Source: Deinococcus sp. LM3 | GTDB taxonomy: Bacteria > Deinococcota > Deinococci > Deinococcales > Deinococcaceae | Direction of reading: 5' to 3' | DNA length: 64,000 nt | NCBI RefSeq assembly: GCF_002017875.1 | Contig: NZ_MUFV01000003.1 | Coordinates: 218,001 to 282,000, forward strand | In this document: piece after piece, positions 42,745-52,105 of the stretch | Position numbering within the stretch: position 1 is the first letter of the stretch | Layout: the number at the start of each line of letters is the position of its first letter | Program-made: the position numbers and the translations under genes | The notes under the pieces: generated by a model | Database searches by the model: none | The model's input: only the letters and a program-made list of their open reading frames with translations | What the model was told of the DNA's origin: nothing

Positions 42745-45036
42745 ATGGCGCCCCCTCCCCTGCCCCGACCGGGCATCGTGTCCGTTCACGCCGCGGCAGA
42801 CGGGTCGGTGCACGTCTGGCGGCGTGATCCGCACAGCGGCGCCTCCCTGCGCGAGACGGGGCGGCAGCGCGGCTGGGTCTACGCCCGGAACCTCAGTGAC
42901 CTGACCTACCTGGGTGACAGGCTCACGGTGTCGCCTGATCCGGCCTGCGCCCAGTCCGTCTACCACGCGCAGGACCTCGCGCCGGACCGCCCGGTGGACG
43001 CGCGGGCGTACCGGTACCTGCTGAGCGGCCCGGCGCCCCGGCAACTGGAGAGCGAGATCCAGCGCGGAGCCATGACCGCGCGGGCGCTGAAGGCCCGGCC
43101 GGCGCTGGGCGACCTCGGCGGGTACCTGCGCCTGGGGTACGCCGAGCAGTACCTGATCGCCAGCCGGCAGACGTACCATCAGGGCCTGACCTTCGATCAG
43201 CCGGTGCGGTTGCAGTTCGACCTGGAGACCACCGCGCTGAGCCCGGACGAGGGCCGCATCTTCCTGATCGCCGTGCGGGACAACCGGGGCCTGGAGACGC
43301 TGCTGGAGGCGAGGCGCGCGGCGCAGGAAGGCGAGCTGATCGGGGCGTTCCTGGAACTGGTGCAGGAACGCGATCCGGACGTGATCGAGAATCACTTCAT
43401 TCACGGCTTCGACCTGCCGTTCCTGGCCGCCCGGGCCCGCCGGCACGGGATTCCCCTGCGGCTCGGCCGGGCGGGGGACGGCGTGCCCTGGACGGTGGAC
43501 GACGGGAGCCGCACGCCGCTGTGGGTCTGCCCGGGCCGGGAGGTTCTGGACACGCTCGACGCCGTGCGCCGCCTGAACCTCCCGTCGAGTGGGCTGAAGG
43601 CCGCCGCGCGGCACTTCGGGGTCGCGCCGGAGGGCCGGGTGTACCTGGAGGGCGCCCAGATCGTCCAGACGTACCGCGATCAGCCCAGAGTGGTGCGGGC
43701 GTACGCGCGGCAGGACGTGCAGGAGGTGGACGCCCTGGCGCGGATCGTGCTGGCCCCGGCGTTCGCGCTGGCCCGCCTGACGCCCCGCCCGTACCACCGC
43801 CTGACGCGGGCCGGCCCGGCCAAGGGGGTGCTGGAACCGATGCTGATCCGCGCGTACGTGGAGGCGGGGCGGCCCTTCCCGGCCTCCGAGCGGGGCCACG
43901 CCGGGCCGCACCGGGGCGGGCACGTGCAACTCCACGCCGAGGGCGTGCTGCGGCACGTCGTCAAGGCGGACGTGGCGAGCATGTACCCCAGCATCATCCG
44001 CGCCGAGGGGATCGGCCCACGGCAGGACGAACTGGGGGTCTTCCACGCCACCGTGAGTGACCTGACCACGCAGCGCCTCCAGCACAAACTTGAGGCGCGC
44101 AACGCCCTGCTCAGCGAGGCCCAGCGGCGGGAACACCACGCCATGCAGGACGCCATGAAACTGGTCGTGAACGCCGCGTACGGGTACCTGGGGGCCGGGC
44201 GACTGGCGAGGCTGGGCGATCAGGAGGCGGCCGACCGGGTCACCGCGCGCGGGCGGGCCATCCTGCAGCAGGTCACGTCGGCGCTGCAGGCGCGCGGCGT
44301 GCAGCTGATCGAGTCCGACACCGACGGCGTGTACTTCAGCACCGGGGAGGACATCGGGGAGGCGGCCCAGCGGGCGCTGATCGCGCAGGTCGCCGCCGAC
44401 CTGCCGGACGGAATCACCCTGGAGTTCGACGGGCGAGCGCGGGCGATGCTGAGCCATCAGGTGAAGAACTACGTGCTGCTGCGCTACGACGGCACGCTGG
44501 ACCTCAGTGGCGCGTCGTTCGAATCCAGCCGTTCCGAGCGGTACGGGGCGGCCTTCCTGCGAGCGGCGCTGCAAGCCCTGTTGCAGGGCGACGTGCCGGG
44601 CGCGCAGGCGGCGTTCGAGGACACCGCGAGGCGGCTGGCGGGGCGCGAATTCACGAACGCCGACGTGAGCACCCGCGTGCGGATCGGGAAGACCCGCGAG
44701 GCGTATGAGAAAACGCGCGCCCAGCGCCGCGAAGCGCACCTGGAAGCGGCGTGGCAGGCCGGGCTGGACTTCCGGGTGGGCGACCGGATCGACCTGTACG
44801 TGCGGACCGGGCCGGGCCTGACCGCCCTGACCGACCCGGACGGGCGTGACTACGACCCGGTGCATTACCGGGCGGCGCTGGTACAGAATTACGCGACGCG
44901 CCTGCGCAAGGCGCTGGCCCCGGCCGACTGGGAACAGCTGTTCGGCGGGCGGGGCGCAGGGCTGTTCGACCGCGACGTGAAGGACATGCAGGTGGGGTGG
45001 CGGGCCGTTCGGAGCGGCGCGCAGAAGACGAATTGA
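42745..45036 (+). CDS. Family B DNA polymerase with 3'-5' exonuclease
   Basis: 763 residues. The exonuclease domain has Exo I in QFDLETTAL (about 156), Exo II in NHFIHGFDLPF and an Exo III-like YARQDVQEVDAL. Polymerase motifs follow in order: A, DVASMYPSII (about 408); B, KLVVNAAYGYLG (about 471); C, ESDTDGVYF (about 524). All catalytic aspartates are present. It is smaller than DNA polymerase II of enterobacteria. It lies near an accessory topoisomerase on the same strand with an IS between, so the pair may serve repair or a mobile replicon. The start follows from the leaderless -10 box. Confidence 0.93.
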   Translation: MAPPPLPRPGIVSVHAAADGSVHVWRRDPHSGASLRETGRQRGWVYARNLSDLTYLGDRLTVSPDPACAQSVYHAQDLAPDRPVDARAYRYLLSGPAPRQLESEIQRGAMTARALKARPALGDLGGYLRLGYAEQYLIASRQTYHQGLTFDQPVRLQFDLETTALSPDEGRIFLIAVRDNRGLETLLEARRAAQEGELIGAFLELVQERDPDVIENHFIHGFDLPFLAARARRHGIPLRLGRAGDGVPWTVDDGSRTPLWVCPGREVLDTLDAVRRLNLPSSGLKAAARHFGVAPEGRVYLEGAQIVQTYRDQPRVVRAYARQDVQEVDALARIVLAPAFALARLTPRPYHRLTRAGPAKGVLEPMLIRAYVEAGRPFPASERGHAGPHRGGHVQLHAEGVLRHVVKADVASMYPSIIRAEGIGPRQDELGVFHATVSDLTTQRLQHKLEARNALLSEAQRREHHAMQDAMKLVVNAAYGYLGAGRLARLGDQEAADRVTARGRAILQQVTSALQARGVQLIESDTDGVYFSTGEDIGEAAQRALIAQVAADLPDGITLEFDGRARAMLSHQVKNYVLLRYDGTLDLSGASFESSRSERYGAAFLRAALQALLQGDVPGAQAAFEDTARRLAGREFTNADVSTRVRIGKTREAYEKTRAQRREAHLEAAWQAGLDFRVGDRIDLYVRTGPGLTALTDPDGRDYDPVHYRAALVQNYATRLRKALAPADWEQLFGGRGAGLFDRDVKDMQVGWRAVRSGAQKTN

Positions 45037-45099
45037 CAGCCACCCAGCACCGCGCGGGTGTTGCCGACGTTCACGCGCGTCAGACGGATCCCGTCCGGT

Positions 45100-46191
45100 T
45101 CAGCGCGCGGCCGGGTCGGTGGCGGGGTCGGTGGTCGGGTCGGTGTCGGGGTCCGCGCCGGGACGGAACATCCAGCGGGCCGCGAGGGCGGTACTGACCG
45201 GCACGACCAGCACCATGCACAGCAGGGCCAGCAGCAGGGCCGTCAGTTCCGTGAACAGGCCCTCGCCGTTCAGCTGCACCCACAGCGGCGTGGTGCGGTT
45301 GGCGCGCAGCAGGAGCAGCAGGGGCAGGGCGCCGGCCGCGTACACCAGGACCAGCACGTTCACCATGCCGGAAGCGTGGTCGGCGCCGACCTGCATGGCC
45401 TGACGGAACAGGTCGCGGCGACTGCGGGCGTGACCGGTGCGGGCCAGTGTCTCGACGGCCGAGGTCTGCGTGATGGCCACGTCGTTCATGGCGCCGAGTG
45501 CGGTCAGCATGACGCCCACGACGTACAGGCTGACGGCGTCGACCCCGTAGGAGGCCTGCGCGACGGTTGCGCCACGGTCGGAGAGGCCGGTCAGGTGACC
45601 CGCGCCGACCAGCAGCGTCAGCAGGCCGAAGCCGGCGGCCGCGCACAGCAGCAGCGCGGCCAGCGCGGCGTGACTCTTGCGGTTCAGTCCGTGCACGAAG
45701 TACACGCTGAGGGCCAGGATCAGGCCCAGGGACGGCAGGAGCGTCAGGGCGTCCGCGCCGCCGGTCAGGCGCGGCAGCAGCACCAGCCAGAGTGCGGCGA
45801 GGCACAGCCCGCTGCCCAGCAACGCCCGGAATCCCTGGAGGCCGGTGATGGTCAGGGTCGCGGTGATCAGCAGGCCCAGCAGGGCCAGCAGCAGCGGCCA
45901 GCGCAGCGGGCCTTCCAGGACGTGCTGGCCCCCGATCTCCTGGATCACGACCCGCTGACCGGGGCGGGGCTGGGATTCGGCGTACGTGACGGCCGTGACC
46001 ACCTGACCGTCGTCCAGCCGGACGCGCGCCTCGCCCGGCGCGGCCGGTTGTTCGTAGGTGCCCGCGCCGTACCCGCTCAGGGCGGGCGGGGCGGGCGGGA
46101 GGGGTGCGCGCAGTGCCCACAGCGCGCCCCACGCCAGCGCGGCGCCCAGCAGGGCGGTCAACCAGGGGTGTCGGCGCATCAGGGCATTCAC
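45100..46191 (-). CDS. YibE/F-like membrane protein
   Basis: 363 residues with an N-terminal signal anchor, a short beta domain (residues 45-95, GYGAGTYEQ, RVRLDDGQVV, GQRVVIQE) and about eight membrane segments. Family motifs: LGAMNDVAITQTSAVETL and GADHASGMVNVLVLVYAAGALP. The YibE/F family (PF07907) has no settled function. Here it ends a minus-strand group with copD, copC and DUF1775 genes, so a role linked to copper or the membrane is possible. Confidence 0.85.
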   Translation of the reverse strand: MNALMRRHPWLTALLGAALAWGALWALRAPLPPAPPALSGYGAGTYEQPAAPGEARVRLDDGQVVTAVTYAESQPRPGQRVVIQEIGGQHVLEGPLRWPLLLALLGLLITATLTITGLQGFRALLGSGLCLAALWLVLLPRLTGGADALTLLPSLGLILALSVYFVHGLNRKSHAALAALLLCAAAGFGLLTLLVGAGHLTGLSDRGATVAQASYGVDAVSLYVVGVMLTALGAMNDVAITQTSAVETLARTGHARSRRDLFRQAMQVGADHASGMVNVLVLVYAAGALPLLLLLRANRTTPLWVQLNGEGLFTELTALLLALLCMVLVVPVSTALAARWMFRPGADPDTDPTTDPATDPAAR

Positions 46192-46272
46192 CGGCCCAGC
46201 GTATCCATTCCCGGCGGTTCGCCGGCCCTGCGGCGCGTCACGGCCCGGACGGGAGGCGCCGCCCGCTGCCGA

Positions 46273-47112
46273 TCACGGGGACCGCGGCGGCGCGGCCCGT
46301 TCCGTTGCGGGCGGTTCAGGTGCGGCTCCTGTCGCGGCGGGCTCCGGCACGGGTGGAGGGAGGGTGCTCAGGACAGCGGTGGTGCCCAGCACCGTCACGA
46401 GCAGCAGCGCCTCGCGCGCCAGGGCGACCCGCGCCTGCGGTGAGCGGGCCGCGAACGCCCGGCGGACCAGCACGGCCGCGCCGACGGCCAGAGCGACCAG
46501 CGTCACCTTGACCAGCAGCGTCTGCCCGTACAGGGTGCCGGTCCACTGCGCGGGCGTGCGCAGGTGCTCGCCCGCCATCAGTAGCCCCGTGCCGGCCAGG
46601 ACGATCACGCTGCCCAGCGCGGCCGGCGTGAAGCGCCGCGCGAGCGCCGTCGTGAGCGGCCGGGTCGTCACGATGGCCAGCACGCCTCCTGCCCACACGG
46701 ACATGGCCAGCAGGTGCGCGGCGTGCAGCCCCCGCACCCAGGGGCCGTGCCCCGCGCCGTGCCCGGTACCCGCCGCGCCCCAGGCAAGCAGCAGCGCCGC
46801 GCCCAGCACCGGCCAGCGCGGGCGGCTGCCCAGTTCGGCGGCCAGCAGCAGCAGCGCGCCGATCAGGCCGCCCAGCATGGCCCGGCCGGTGGAGGTGCCG
46901 GTCAGGTAGTCGAGCAGGTCGGCGGGAGCGGTGAAACCCAGCGCGCCCAGGGTCAGGCTGACCTGCCCGAGCCAGCCGAGGAGCAGCAGGCCCAGGCCCG
47001 CGCCCAGCACCCGCAGGGGCGGGTGGCCCGGCGTGAGCCAGCGGCGGGTCAGCGCCCCGCCCAGCAGCAGCGCCACGCCCGCGAAGCCCAGGGCGGCCAG
47101 CACGGCGTTCAC
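46273..47112 (-). CDS. copD: Copper resistance membrane protein CopD
   Basis: 279 residues, about eight membrane helices. The family segment LHAAHLLAMSVWAGGVLAIV carries the conserved His pair, and GTGLLMAGEHL follows. The C-terminal tail is Pro/Ala-rich. It lies 13 bases after copC on the same strand, the usual arrangement in which CopC hands copper to CopD for import or handling across the inner membrane. The N-terminus is a hydrophobic helix with no cleavage site. Confidence 0.88.
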   Translation of the reverse strand: MNAVLAALGFAGVALLLGGALTRRWLTPGHPPLRVLGAGLGLLLLGWLGQVSLTLGALGFTAPADLLDYLTGTSTGRAMLGGLIGALLLLAAELGSRPRWPVLGAALLLAWGAAGTGHGAGHGPWVRGLHAAHLLAMSVWAGGVLAIVTTRPLTTALARRFTPAALGSVIVLAGTGLLMAGEHLRTPAQWTGTLYGQTLLVKVTLVALAVGAAVLVRRAFAARSPQARVALAREALLLVTVLGTTAVLSTLPPPVPEPAATGAAPEPPATERAAPPRSP

Positions 47113-47125
47113 GCGGGGCGACCCT

Positions 47126-47524
47126 TCACCGGACGCGGAAGCTGCTGTGGCCCGAGACGGGGTGCCCGTCCTCGGAGAGGATCTTCCAGGCGATCACGTA
47201 CGCGCCGGGTTTCAGGTCGGCGCGCAGCGGCACGGTCACGCGGGCCGCCAGGGCGGGAAGGGTCGCGGCGCGGTTCACGAGGCAGGCGCTGCCGGGCTTC
47301 TCGGCCAGGGCGAGCGCGGCGGCGGCCTGGGCGGTCTTCCCGGCGGGCACGGCCATCACCCGGAAGGTGGAAAAGCGCGTCTCGACCGCCTCGTTGAAGG
47401 TCAGGGTCACGGAGGCCGGGGCGGCCACGGTGGCGTTCAGGGCGGGCGTGACGCCCGTGACGGCCGTGTGCGCGCCCGCCAGAGACAGGCTGAGCGCGGC
47501 GAGCAGTGGGGTGAATCGGTGCAT
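47126..47524 (-). CDS. copC: Periplasmic copper-binding protein CopC
   Basis: 132 residues. The signal peptide ends SLAGA, leaving His as the first mature residue, as needed for Cu(II) binding in this family. The fold motifs are TPALNATVAAPASVTLTFNE and the C-terminal ILSEDGHPVSGHSSFRV with the Asp and His ligands. No Met-rich Cu(I) loop is seen, so it is a Cu(II)-only type. The ATG at 47524 has a GGAGGG ribosome site; the longer open frame upstream is shadow. Confidence 0.92.
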   Translation of the reverse strand: MHRFTPLLAALSLSLAGAHTAVTGVTPALNATVAAPASVTLTFNEAVETRFSTFRVMAVPAGKTAQAAAALALAEKPGSACLVNRAATLPALAARVTVPLRADLKPGAYVIAWKILSEDGHPVSGHSSFRVR

Positions 47525-47549
47525 GGGAACCCTCCTGGGTGGGTCGAGG

Positions 47550-47580
47550 GGGAGGGCGGCCGCGCGCGGCGCACCCTCCC
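47550..47580 (-). terminator. GC-rich hairpin between the DUF1775 gene and copC
   Basis: GGGAGGG / CCCTCCC stem with a GC-rich loop in an 80-base gap. It could reduce read-through between genes on the same strand, or merely stabilise the message. No T-run. Confidence 0.4.
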
Positions 47581-47604
47581 GGCCATGGTTACTTGGGGCC
47601 GTAC

Positions 47605-48060
47605 TTACTTGACGGTGGTGCGGCCGGCCGGGCCCCTGGCGGGGTCGGCATCGTCCCACGCCACCACGCTGCCGTCACTGTACGTCTGGTACACCTTCCA
47701 GACCAGTTCGCCAGCCTGCGCCGGGTTGCGCGCCTGGAAGAAGAACCGGGCGTACTCCATGGGCGCCACGCGGCCCTTCCAGACGACCTCGGTCACCAGG
47801 CCGTCGGCGTTCTTCGTAACGGTGCGGGTGAAGCCGGGCGTCACCTGGAAGCGGCTGACGCTGACACCGGCCGGAATGACCAGCCGGATCTGGGTGGTGG
47901 CGATCTCCTTCTCGGTGGGGACGTTCAGGCGGTACGTCTCGCTCTTGCCGGCGGCGGACTCGCTGAGGCCAGCCTCGGTGCGGACGGTGGCGTGCGCGGC
48001 GGCCACGGAAATCAGGGCGGCGGCGGACAGGGAAAGCATGGAACGGATCAGGGTCTTCAT
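47605..48060 (-). CDS. YcnI-like DUF1775 periplasmic protein
   Basis: 151 residues. The signal peptide ends SVAAA, giving a mature N-terminal His (HATVRTEAG), which is the copper ligand in the YcnI family. The domain (YRLNVPTEKEIATTQIRLVIP, VVWKGRVAPMEYARFFFQA, VYQTYSDGSVVAW) is complete. It lacks the C-terminal membrane helix of Bacillus YcnI. The ATG at 48060 has an AAGGAG ribosome site. The same frame is open upstream for 287 codons into a DUF2946-type gene without a stop. It lies upstream of copC and copD, fitting copper handling. Confidence 0.88.
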   Translation of the reverse strand: MKTLIRSMLSLSAAALISVAAAHATVRTEAGLSESAAGKSETYRLNVPTEKEIATTQIRLVIPAGVSVSRFQVTPGFTRTVTKNADGLVTEVVWKGRVAPMEYARFFFQARNPAQAGELVWKVYQTYSDGSVVAWDDADPARGPAGRTTVK

Positions 48061-48098
48061 GGGGTTCTCCTTGAACAGGGCAGGCCCTGCGGGCAGAG

Positions 48099-48152
48099 GC
48101 CTGCGGAATGGCAGGGGCCTACGGAATGGCAGAAGCCTGCGGAATGAGAGTG
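48099..48152. repeat. Three tandem 18-bp units between DUF2946 and DUF1775 genes
   Basis: Three imperfect copies of GCCTGCGGAATGGCAGgg. In the open frame that links the two genes they encode FRRPLP-like repeats. This may be a repeat-generated spacer or a slippage site. Confidence 0.6.
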
Positions 48153-48361
48153 GCGAGCCGGAGGCTTCACACGCGTTCCGGTCGGGTGGAGGCGCGGGGC
48201 CTTGCCGTTCAGGTGGGCGCGGGTGAGCACGGCGGCGCAGGTGAGCAGGGCGGCGCGGGCTACGAGTGCCCGTCCGCAGCCGTCGGGGACGACTGACGGT
48301 GGTGCAGCGGCTCAGGCGCCGGTCAGACCGGTGGGGAACGCCGGATTCGGTATCGCCGCGC

Positions 48362-48921
48362 TCAGCCCAGGGCGGGGGGCGCGCGCGGGTCCGCGTGGCG
48401 GACGGCAGAAACGGCCGGTCCGGCAGGGCGGACGGCCGCAGGAGCGACCGGGGCGGTCGCAGGGGAAGGACAGTGGCGGGCGCGGCAGTCAGCGCGAAGC
48501 CGGCCGTCAGGCAGAAGGGACAGTGGGGGGCCACGTGATCCGCGTGGGTGGGCGGGGCGTTCGGGGCGGCGTCGGTCGGGGCGTGCCCCGCATGGCTGGC
48601 TGGCGCGTGACTGCCCGGCGTACGGCTCCCAGATACGTGATCGGCAGCCCCGTGATCCCCGTGATCGGCAACCCCGTGACCGGGCATGTGGTCGGCCGCA
48701 TGATCGGTCTGGAGCTGGGCGGCGCTGCCTGCCGGGGCCGACGCCTGGAGCGCGGACTGGCTCACGACGGGCTGGCTGACGGGGGGCGGGGTCAGGCCCA
48801 GACCGCCCGCGCCGGGGGTGCGGGTCAGGTGCATCAGGGACGCCACGAGCGTCAGCAGGACCAGCACGCACCGCTCCACGGCACGGACCGTGAAGGGAGA
48901 ATGTGCGCGCCGGGAGTGCAT
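48362..48921 (-). CDS. DUF2946-like His-rich protein, probable frameshift near its end
   Basis: About 187 residues. A membrane segment (VERCVLVLLTLVASLMHL) comes first, then a His/Asp/Gly-rich stretch (DHMPGHGVADHGDHGAADH, then SHAPASHAGH) and the family core HCPFCLTAGFAL. Such proteins occur beside copper genes and the His stretch likely binds metal. As sequenced, the frame has no stop and runs into the DUF1775 gene; with one extra base in the G6 run at 48374-48379 it would end PPALG-stop at 48362, like family members. The ATG follows TATCGT by 8 bases. It diverges from the Mrp operon. Confidence 0.55.
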
Positions 48922-49151
48922 CGCGGGTCACGATAGCGCGACGCCCAGGTGAGAATGTCCTGCGCAGCGTCCGGCAGCGCGAGGCCCGGCCTTCCGGTGC
49001 AGTTCAGGTACGGGCATGGGGGGGCCGTTCCTCCGTAGACTACAGACCGGTCGGGCCGGCACGGTCCGAGGACGACGCGCAGAACTGGAGGGGGACAGTT
49101 TCGGGTGAAGCCTGGACAGCGGCGCACCTGTGTCGAGAGGAGGCACATGAG

Positions 49152-49211
49152 ATGAACAGACAACGGACCTTACCGCCCGGTGCCTGCGCGGCGGACGTGA
49201 CATGGGACTGA
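49152..49211 (+). CDS. Possible leader peptide overlapping mnhA
   Basis: 19 codons (MNRQRTLPPGACAADVTWD) from an ATG with a strong GAGAGGAGG ribosome site, ending 10 bases inside mnhA. The mnhA start itself has no good ribosome site, so coupling through this short frame is plausible. It may be chance. Confidence 0.35.
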   Translation: MNRQRTLPPGACAADVTWD

Positions 49212-51511
49212 TGACGGCGGCCGTGGCGCTGCCGTTCCTGATGGCGGCCGTGTGCGCGGCGCTGGCCGGACGGCTGGGCCGCGCGACGGGCGTGCTGGCG
49301 GCGCTGGCGTTCGTGCCGGCGCTACTGCTGGCCTCCCGCACGGGCGGCGATCCGCTGAGCGAGACGACCCGCTGGGTGCCGGACCTGGGCCTGAACCTGG
49401 TGTTCCGCGGGGACGGGTTCTCGCTGATGTTCGCGGTGCTGATCGGCGTGATCGGCACGCTGGCGAGCCTGTACTCGGTGACGTACCTGTCGGACCGTGA
49501 GCGCTTCGGGCGGTTCTACCCGTACCTGCTGGCGTTCGGCGGGTCGATGCTGGGGCTGGTCCTGAGTGACAACCTCGCGGCGCTGTTCGCGTTCTGGGAG
49601 ATGACCAGCGTCACGAGTTTCCTGCTGATCGGCCTGTGGCACACCCGCAGTTCGGCGCGTGACGGGGCGGTCAAGGCCTTCCTGATCAGCGCGCTGGGCG
49701 GCCTGGCGCTGCTGGCGGCCGTGGTGATGCTGGGACTGGCGGGCGGCAGCGCGCAACTGTCGCAGCTGGACCTGGACGCGGTGCGGGCCTCACCGCTGTT
49801 CGTGCCGGCGCTGCTGCTGACCGTGCTGGCCGCCGCGACGAAGTCCGCGCAGCTGCCGTTCCACCTGTGGTTGCCGACGGCCATGGAAGCCCCGACGCCC
49901 GTGTCGGCGTTCCTGCACTCGGCGACGATGGTCAAGGCGGGCGTGCTGCTGGTCGCGAAGTTCGGGTTGATCTTCTCGGTGAGTCCGCTCTGGAGTGGGC
50001 TGCTGGTGCCGCTGGGACTGGCGACCATGGTGTGGGGCGCGTGGCTGGCGCTGCGGCAGAACGACCTCAAGGCGCTGCTGGCGTACTCGACGGTGTCGCA
50101 GCTGGGCCTGCTGGTCAGTCTGTACGGCGTGGCGGACGCCGAGGGCCGTTTCGCGGCGACGACGCACCTGCTGAACCACGCGGCGTTCAAGGCGGCGCTG
50201 TTCTTCGTGGTGGGCATCATCGATCACGAGACCGGCACGCGGGACGTGCGGCGCCTGTCGGGCCTGCGCCGGGCGCTGCCGGTCACGTTCGCCGTGGCCG
50301 CGCTGGCGGCCCTGAGCATGGCGGGCCTGCCGCCGCTGGGCGGCTTCCTGAGCAAGGAACTGTTCTACGAGACCATGTGGCACCAGGGACCGCTGTTCCT
50401 GGTGGTGGCGGTCGCCGGGGGCGCGCTGACCTTCGCGTACAGCGCGCGGCTGCTGCGGGTGTTCACTGGTGAGTTGCGCGCCCCGAAGGTGCCGCACGAG
50501 GCGGGCGCGGGCCTGACGGTCCCGGCGGCGCTGCTGGCCGGCGCGGCCCTGCTGATGGGTCTGTGGCCGGCCCTGACCGAGACGCTGACCCGCACGGCGC
50601 AGACGGCGCTGGCGTTCGGGTCGTACGGGGGGCACATCCGCTGGTGGCATGGCGTGACGCCCGCCCTGCTGGGCACGCTGGTCACCTGGGCGCTGGGCGC
50701 GGCGCTGGTGTGGCGCGCGCCGGCCGTGCAGCGCCTGCAGGAACGCCTGACGCCGCTGTGGAACGCCAACCTGTCGTACGTGCTGATCCTGACGCTGCTG
50801 AACACCCTGGCGAGCCGCGTGATCGCGCGCACGCAGGGGCTGGCGCTGCCGGACCAGCTGCGCCTGAGCCTGGGCGCGTCCGCCCTGATCGGCGGGTACG
50901 CCGTGTGGCAGGCCCCGCAGGTACTGCCCCGGCTGGAGGCCGTGCCGCTCGAGGCGCTGCCGGTCGCGGCGCTGCTCGTGGCGGGCGCGGTGGGCGTGGC
51001 CCTGTCCCGCAACCGCCTGACGGCGGTCGTCCTGACCGGCCTGACCGGGTTCGGGAGCGCCGTGTCGTTCCTGCTGATGCGCGCCCCGGACCTCGCGCTG
51101 ACGCAGCTGCTGGTCGAGACGGTCACGGTGATCCTGTTCCTGCTGGTGTTCCGGTTCCTGCCGGGCGTGCGGGACCTGCCGCGCACCCGCGGCCGCCTGG
51201 GCCTGGACCTGCTGCTCTCGGCGGGCGCGGCGGTGGGAGCCACGCTGCTGGTCATGGCCAGCCTGCGCTTCCTGGCGCCGCCGATCTCGCCGTACTACCT
51301 GCTCAACTCGTACAAGGAGGGCGGCGGGAAGAACGTCGTGAATGTCATCCTGGTGGATTTCCGTGGCTTCGACACGCTGGGTGAGATCACGGTCGTGGCG
51401 GTCGTGGCGCTCGCCGTGGGCGCGCTCGTGCGCCTCGGGCGGCCCGGACAGGCCCCGCCGGAAGTGGACGCCGAACAGCTGGCCGCGCCGGCCCCGCGGA
51501 GCAAACCGTGA
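49202..51511 (+). CDS. mnhA: Mrp Na+/H+ antiporter subunit A
   Basis: 769 residues, about 20 membrane helices. The NuoL-like core has FAFWEMTSVTSFLLIG, the proton-path lysine in AATKSAQLPFHLWLP, and ALLAYSTVSQLGLLV. The C-terminal part (LTGFGSAVSFLLMRAPDLALTQLL region to RGFDTLGEITVVAVVALAVG) is the MbhD/MbhE-type extension. The ATG at 49202 lies within a 19-codon leader frame; a second ATG is three codons on. It is the first gene of a complete seven-gene operon with coupled overlaps. The complex exports Na+ for H+ and supports alkali or salt tolerance. Confidence 0.94.
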   Translation: MGLMTAAVALPFLMAAVCAALAGRLGRATGVLAALAFVPALLLASRTGGDPLSETTRWVPDLGLNLVFRGDGFSLMFAVLIGVIGTLASLYSVTYLSDRERFGRFYPYLLAFGGSMLGLVLSDNLAALFAFWEMTSVTSFLLIGLWHTRSSARDGAVKAFLISALGGLALLAAVVMLGLAGGSAQLSQLDLDAVRASPLFVPALLLTVLAAATKSAQLPFHLWLPTAMEAPTPVSAFLHSATMVKAGVLLVAKFGLIFSVSPLWSGLLVPLGLATMVWGAWLALRQNDLKALLAYSTVSQLGLLVSLYGVADAEGRFAATTHLLNHAAFKAALFFVVGIIDHETGTRDVRRLSGLRRALPVTFAVAALAALSMAGLPPLGGFLSKELFYETMWHQGPLFLVVAVAGGALTFAYSARLLRVFTGELRAPKVPHEAGAGLTVPAALLAGAALLMGLWPALTETLTRTAQTALAFGSYGGHIRWWHGVTPALLGTLVTWALGAALVWRAPAVQRLQERLTPLWNANLSYVLILTLLNTLASRVIARTQGLALPDQLRLSLGASALIGGYAVWQAPQVLPRLEAVPLEALPVAALLVAGAVGVALSRNRLTAVVLTGLTGFGSAVSFLLMRAPDLALTQLLVETVTVILFLLVFRFLPGVRDLPRTRGRLGLDLLLSAGAAVGATLLVMASLRFLAPPISPYYLLNSYKEGGGKNVVNVILVDFRGFDTLGEITVVAVVALAVGALVRLGRPGQAPPEVDAEQLAAPAPRSKP

Positions 51512-52023
51512 GCGGGGGACGCAAGGGCCGCAGCGGGAAACGCCCCGCTCCCCGCCCCGGCCCCACGGCCCGGCCGAACGCCCTGACCGACGTGGGCGAC
51601 CCGGTCCTGCGGGTCGTGAGCCGCGCGGCGTTCGCGCTGGTGATGCTGCTCACGGCGCTGCTGCTGTGGCGCGGGCACAACGCGCCGGGCGGGGGGTTCA
51701 TCGCGGGCCTCATGACCGCCTGCGCGCTGATCCTGCACCGCGTCGCGAACGGACGCTGCGCGCTGAACTTCCCGCCGCTGGTCCTGGTGCCGTGGGGGCT
51801 GGCACTGTCGTTCACGACCGGACTGGTGCCGTACCTGCTGGGCCGCGCGTACCTGAAAAGCGACTACGGGTACGTGAGTACCCCCCTGACCGGCGAGTTC
51901 GAATGGGCGACCGCGCTGCTGTTCGACGTGGGCGTGTACCTGATCGTGGCCGGCTCGGCCCTGCACATCGCCTACCAACTGATCGACGTGAACCCGCGCG
52001 AGCGGGTGGAGGACGACCGATGA
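51508..52023 (+). CDS. mnhB: Mrp Na+/H+ antiporter subunit B
   Basis: 171 residues with a Lys/Arg/Pro-rich N-terminal tail of about 30, then four membrane helices. RGHNAPGGGFIAGLM is the family motif. The GTG start overlaps the mnhA stop (GTGA). Confidence 0.93.
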   Translation: MSGGRKGRSGKRPAPRPGPTARPNALTDVGDPVLRVVSRAAFALVMLLTALLLWRGHNAPGGGFIAGLMTACALILHRVANGRCALNFPPLVLVPWGLALSFTTGLVPYLLGRAYLKSDYGYVSTPLTGEFEWATALLFDVGVYLIVAGSALHIAYQLIDVNPRERVEDDR

Positions 52024-52105
52024 CCCACCTTTCCCGGACCCCGACCCGCCCACCGGGCGCCGCGCAGGGCCGCCCGCACCACACCTTACCCACCCGGAGG
52101 CCGGC

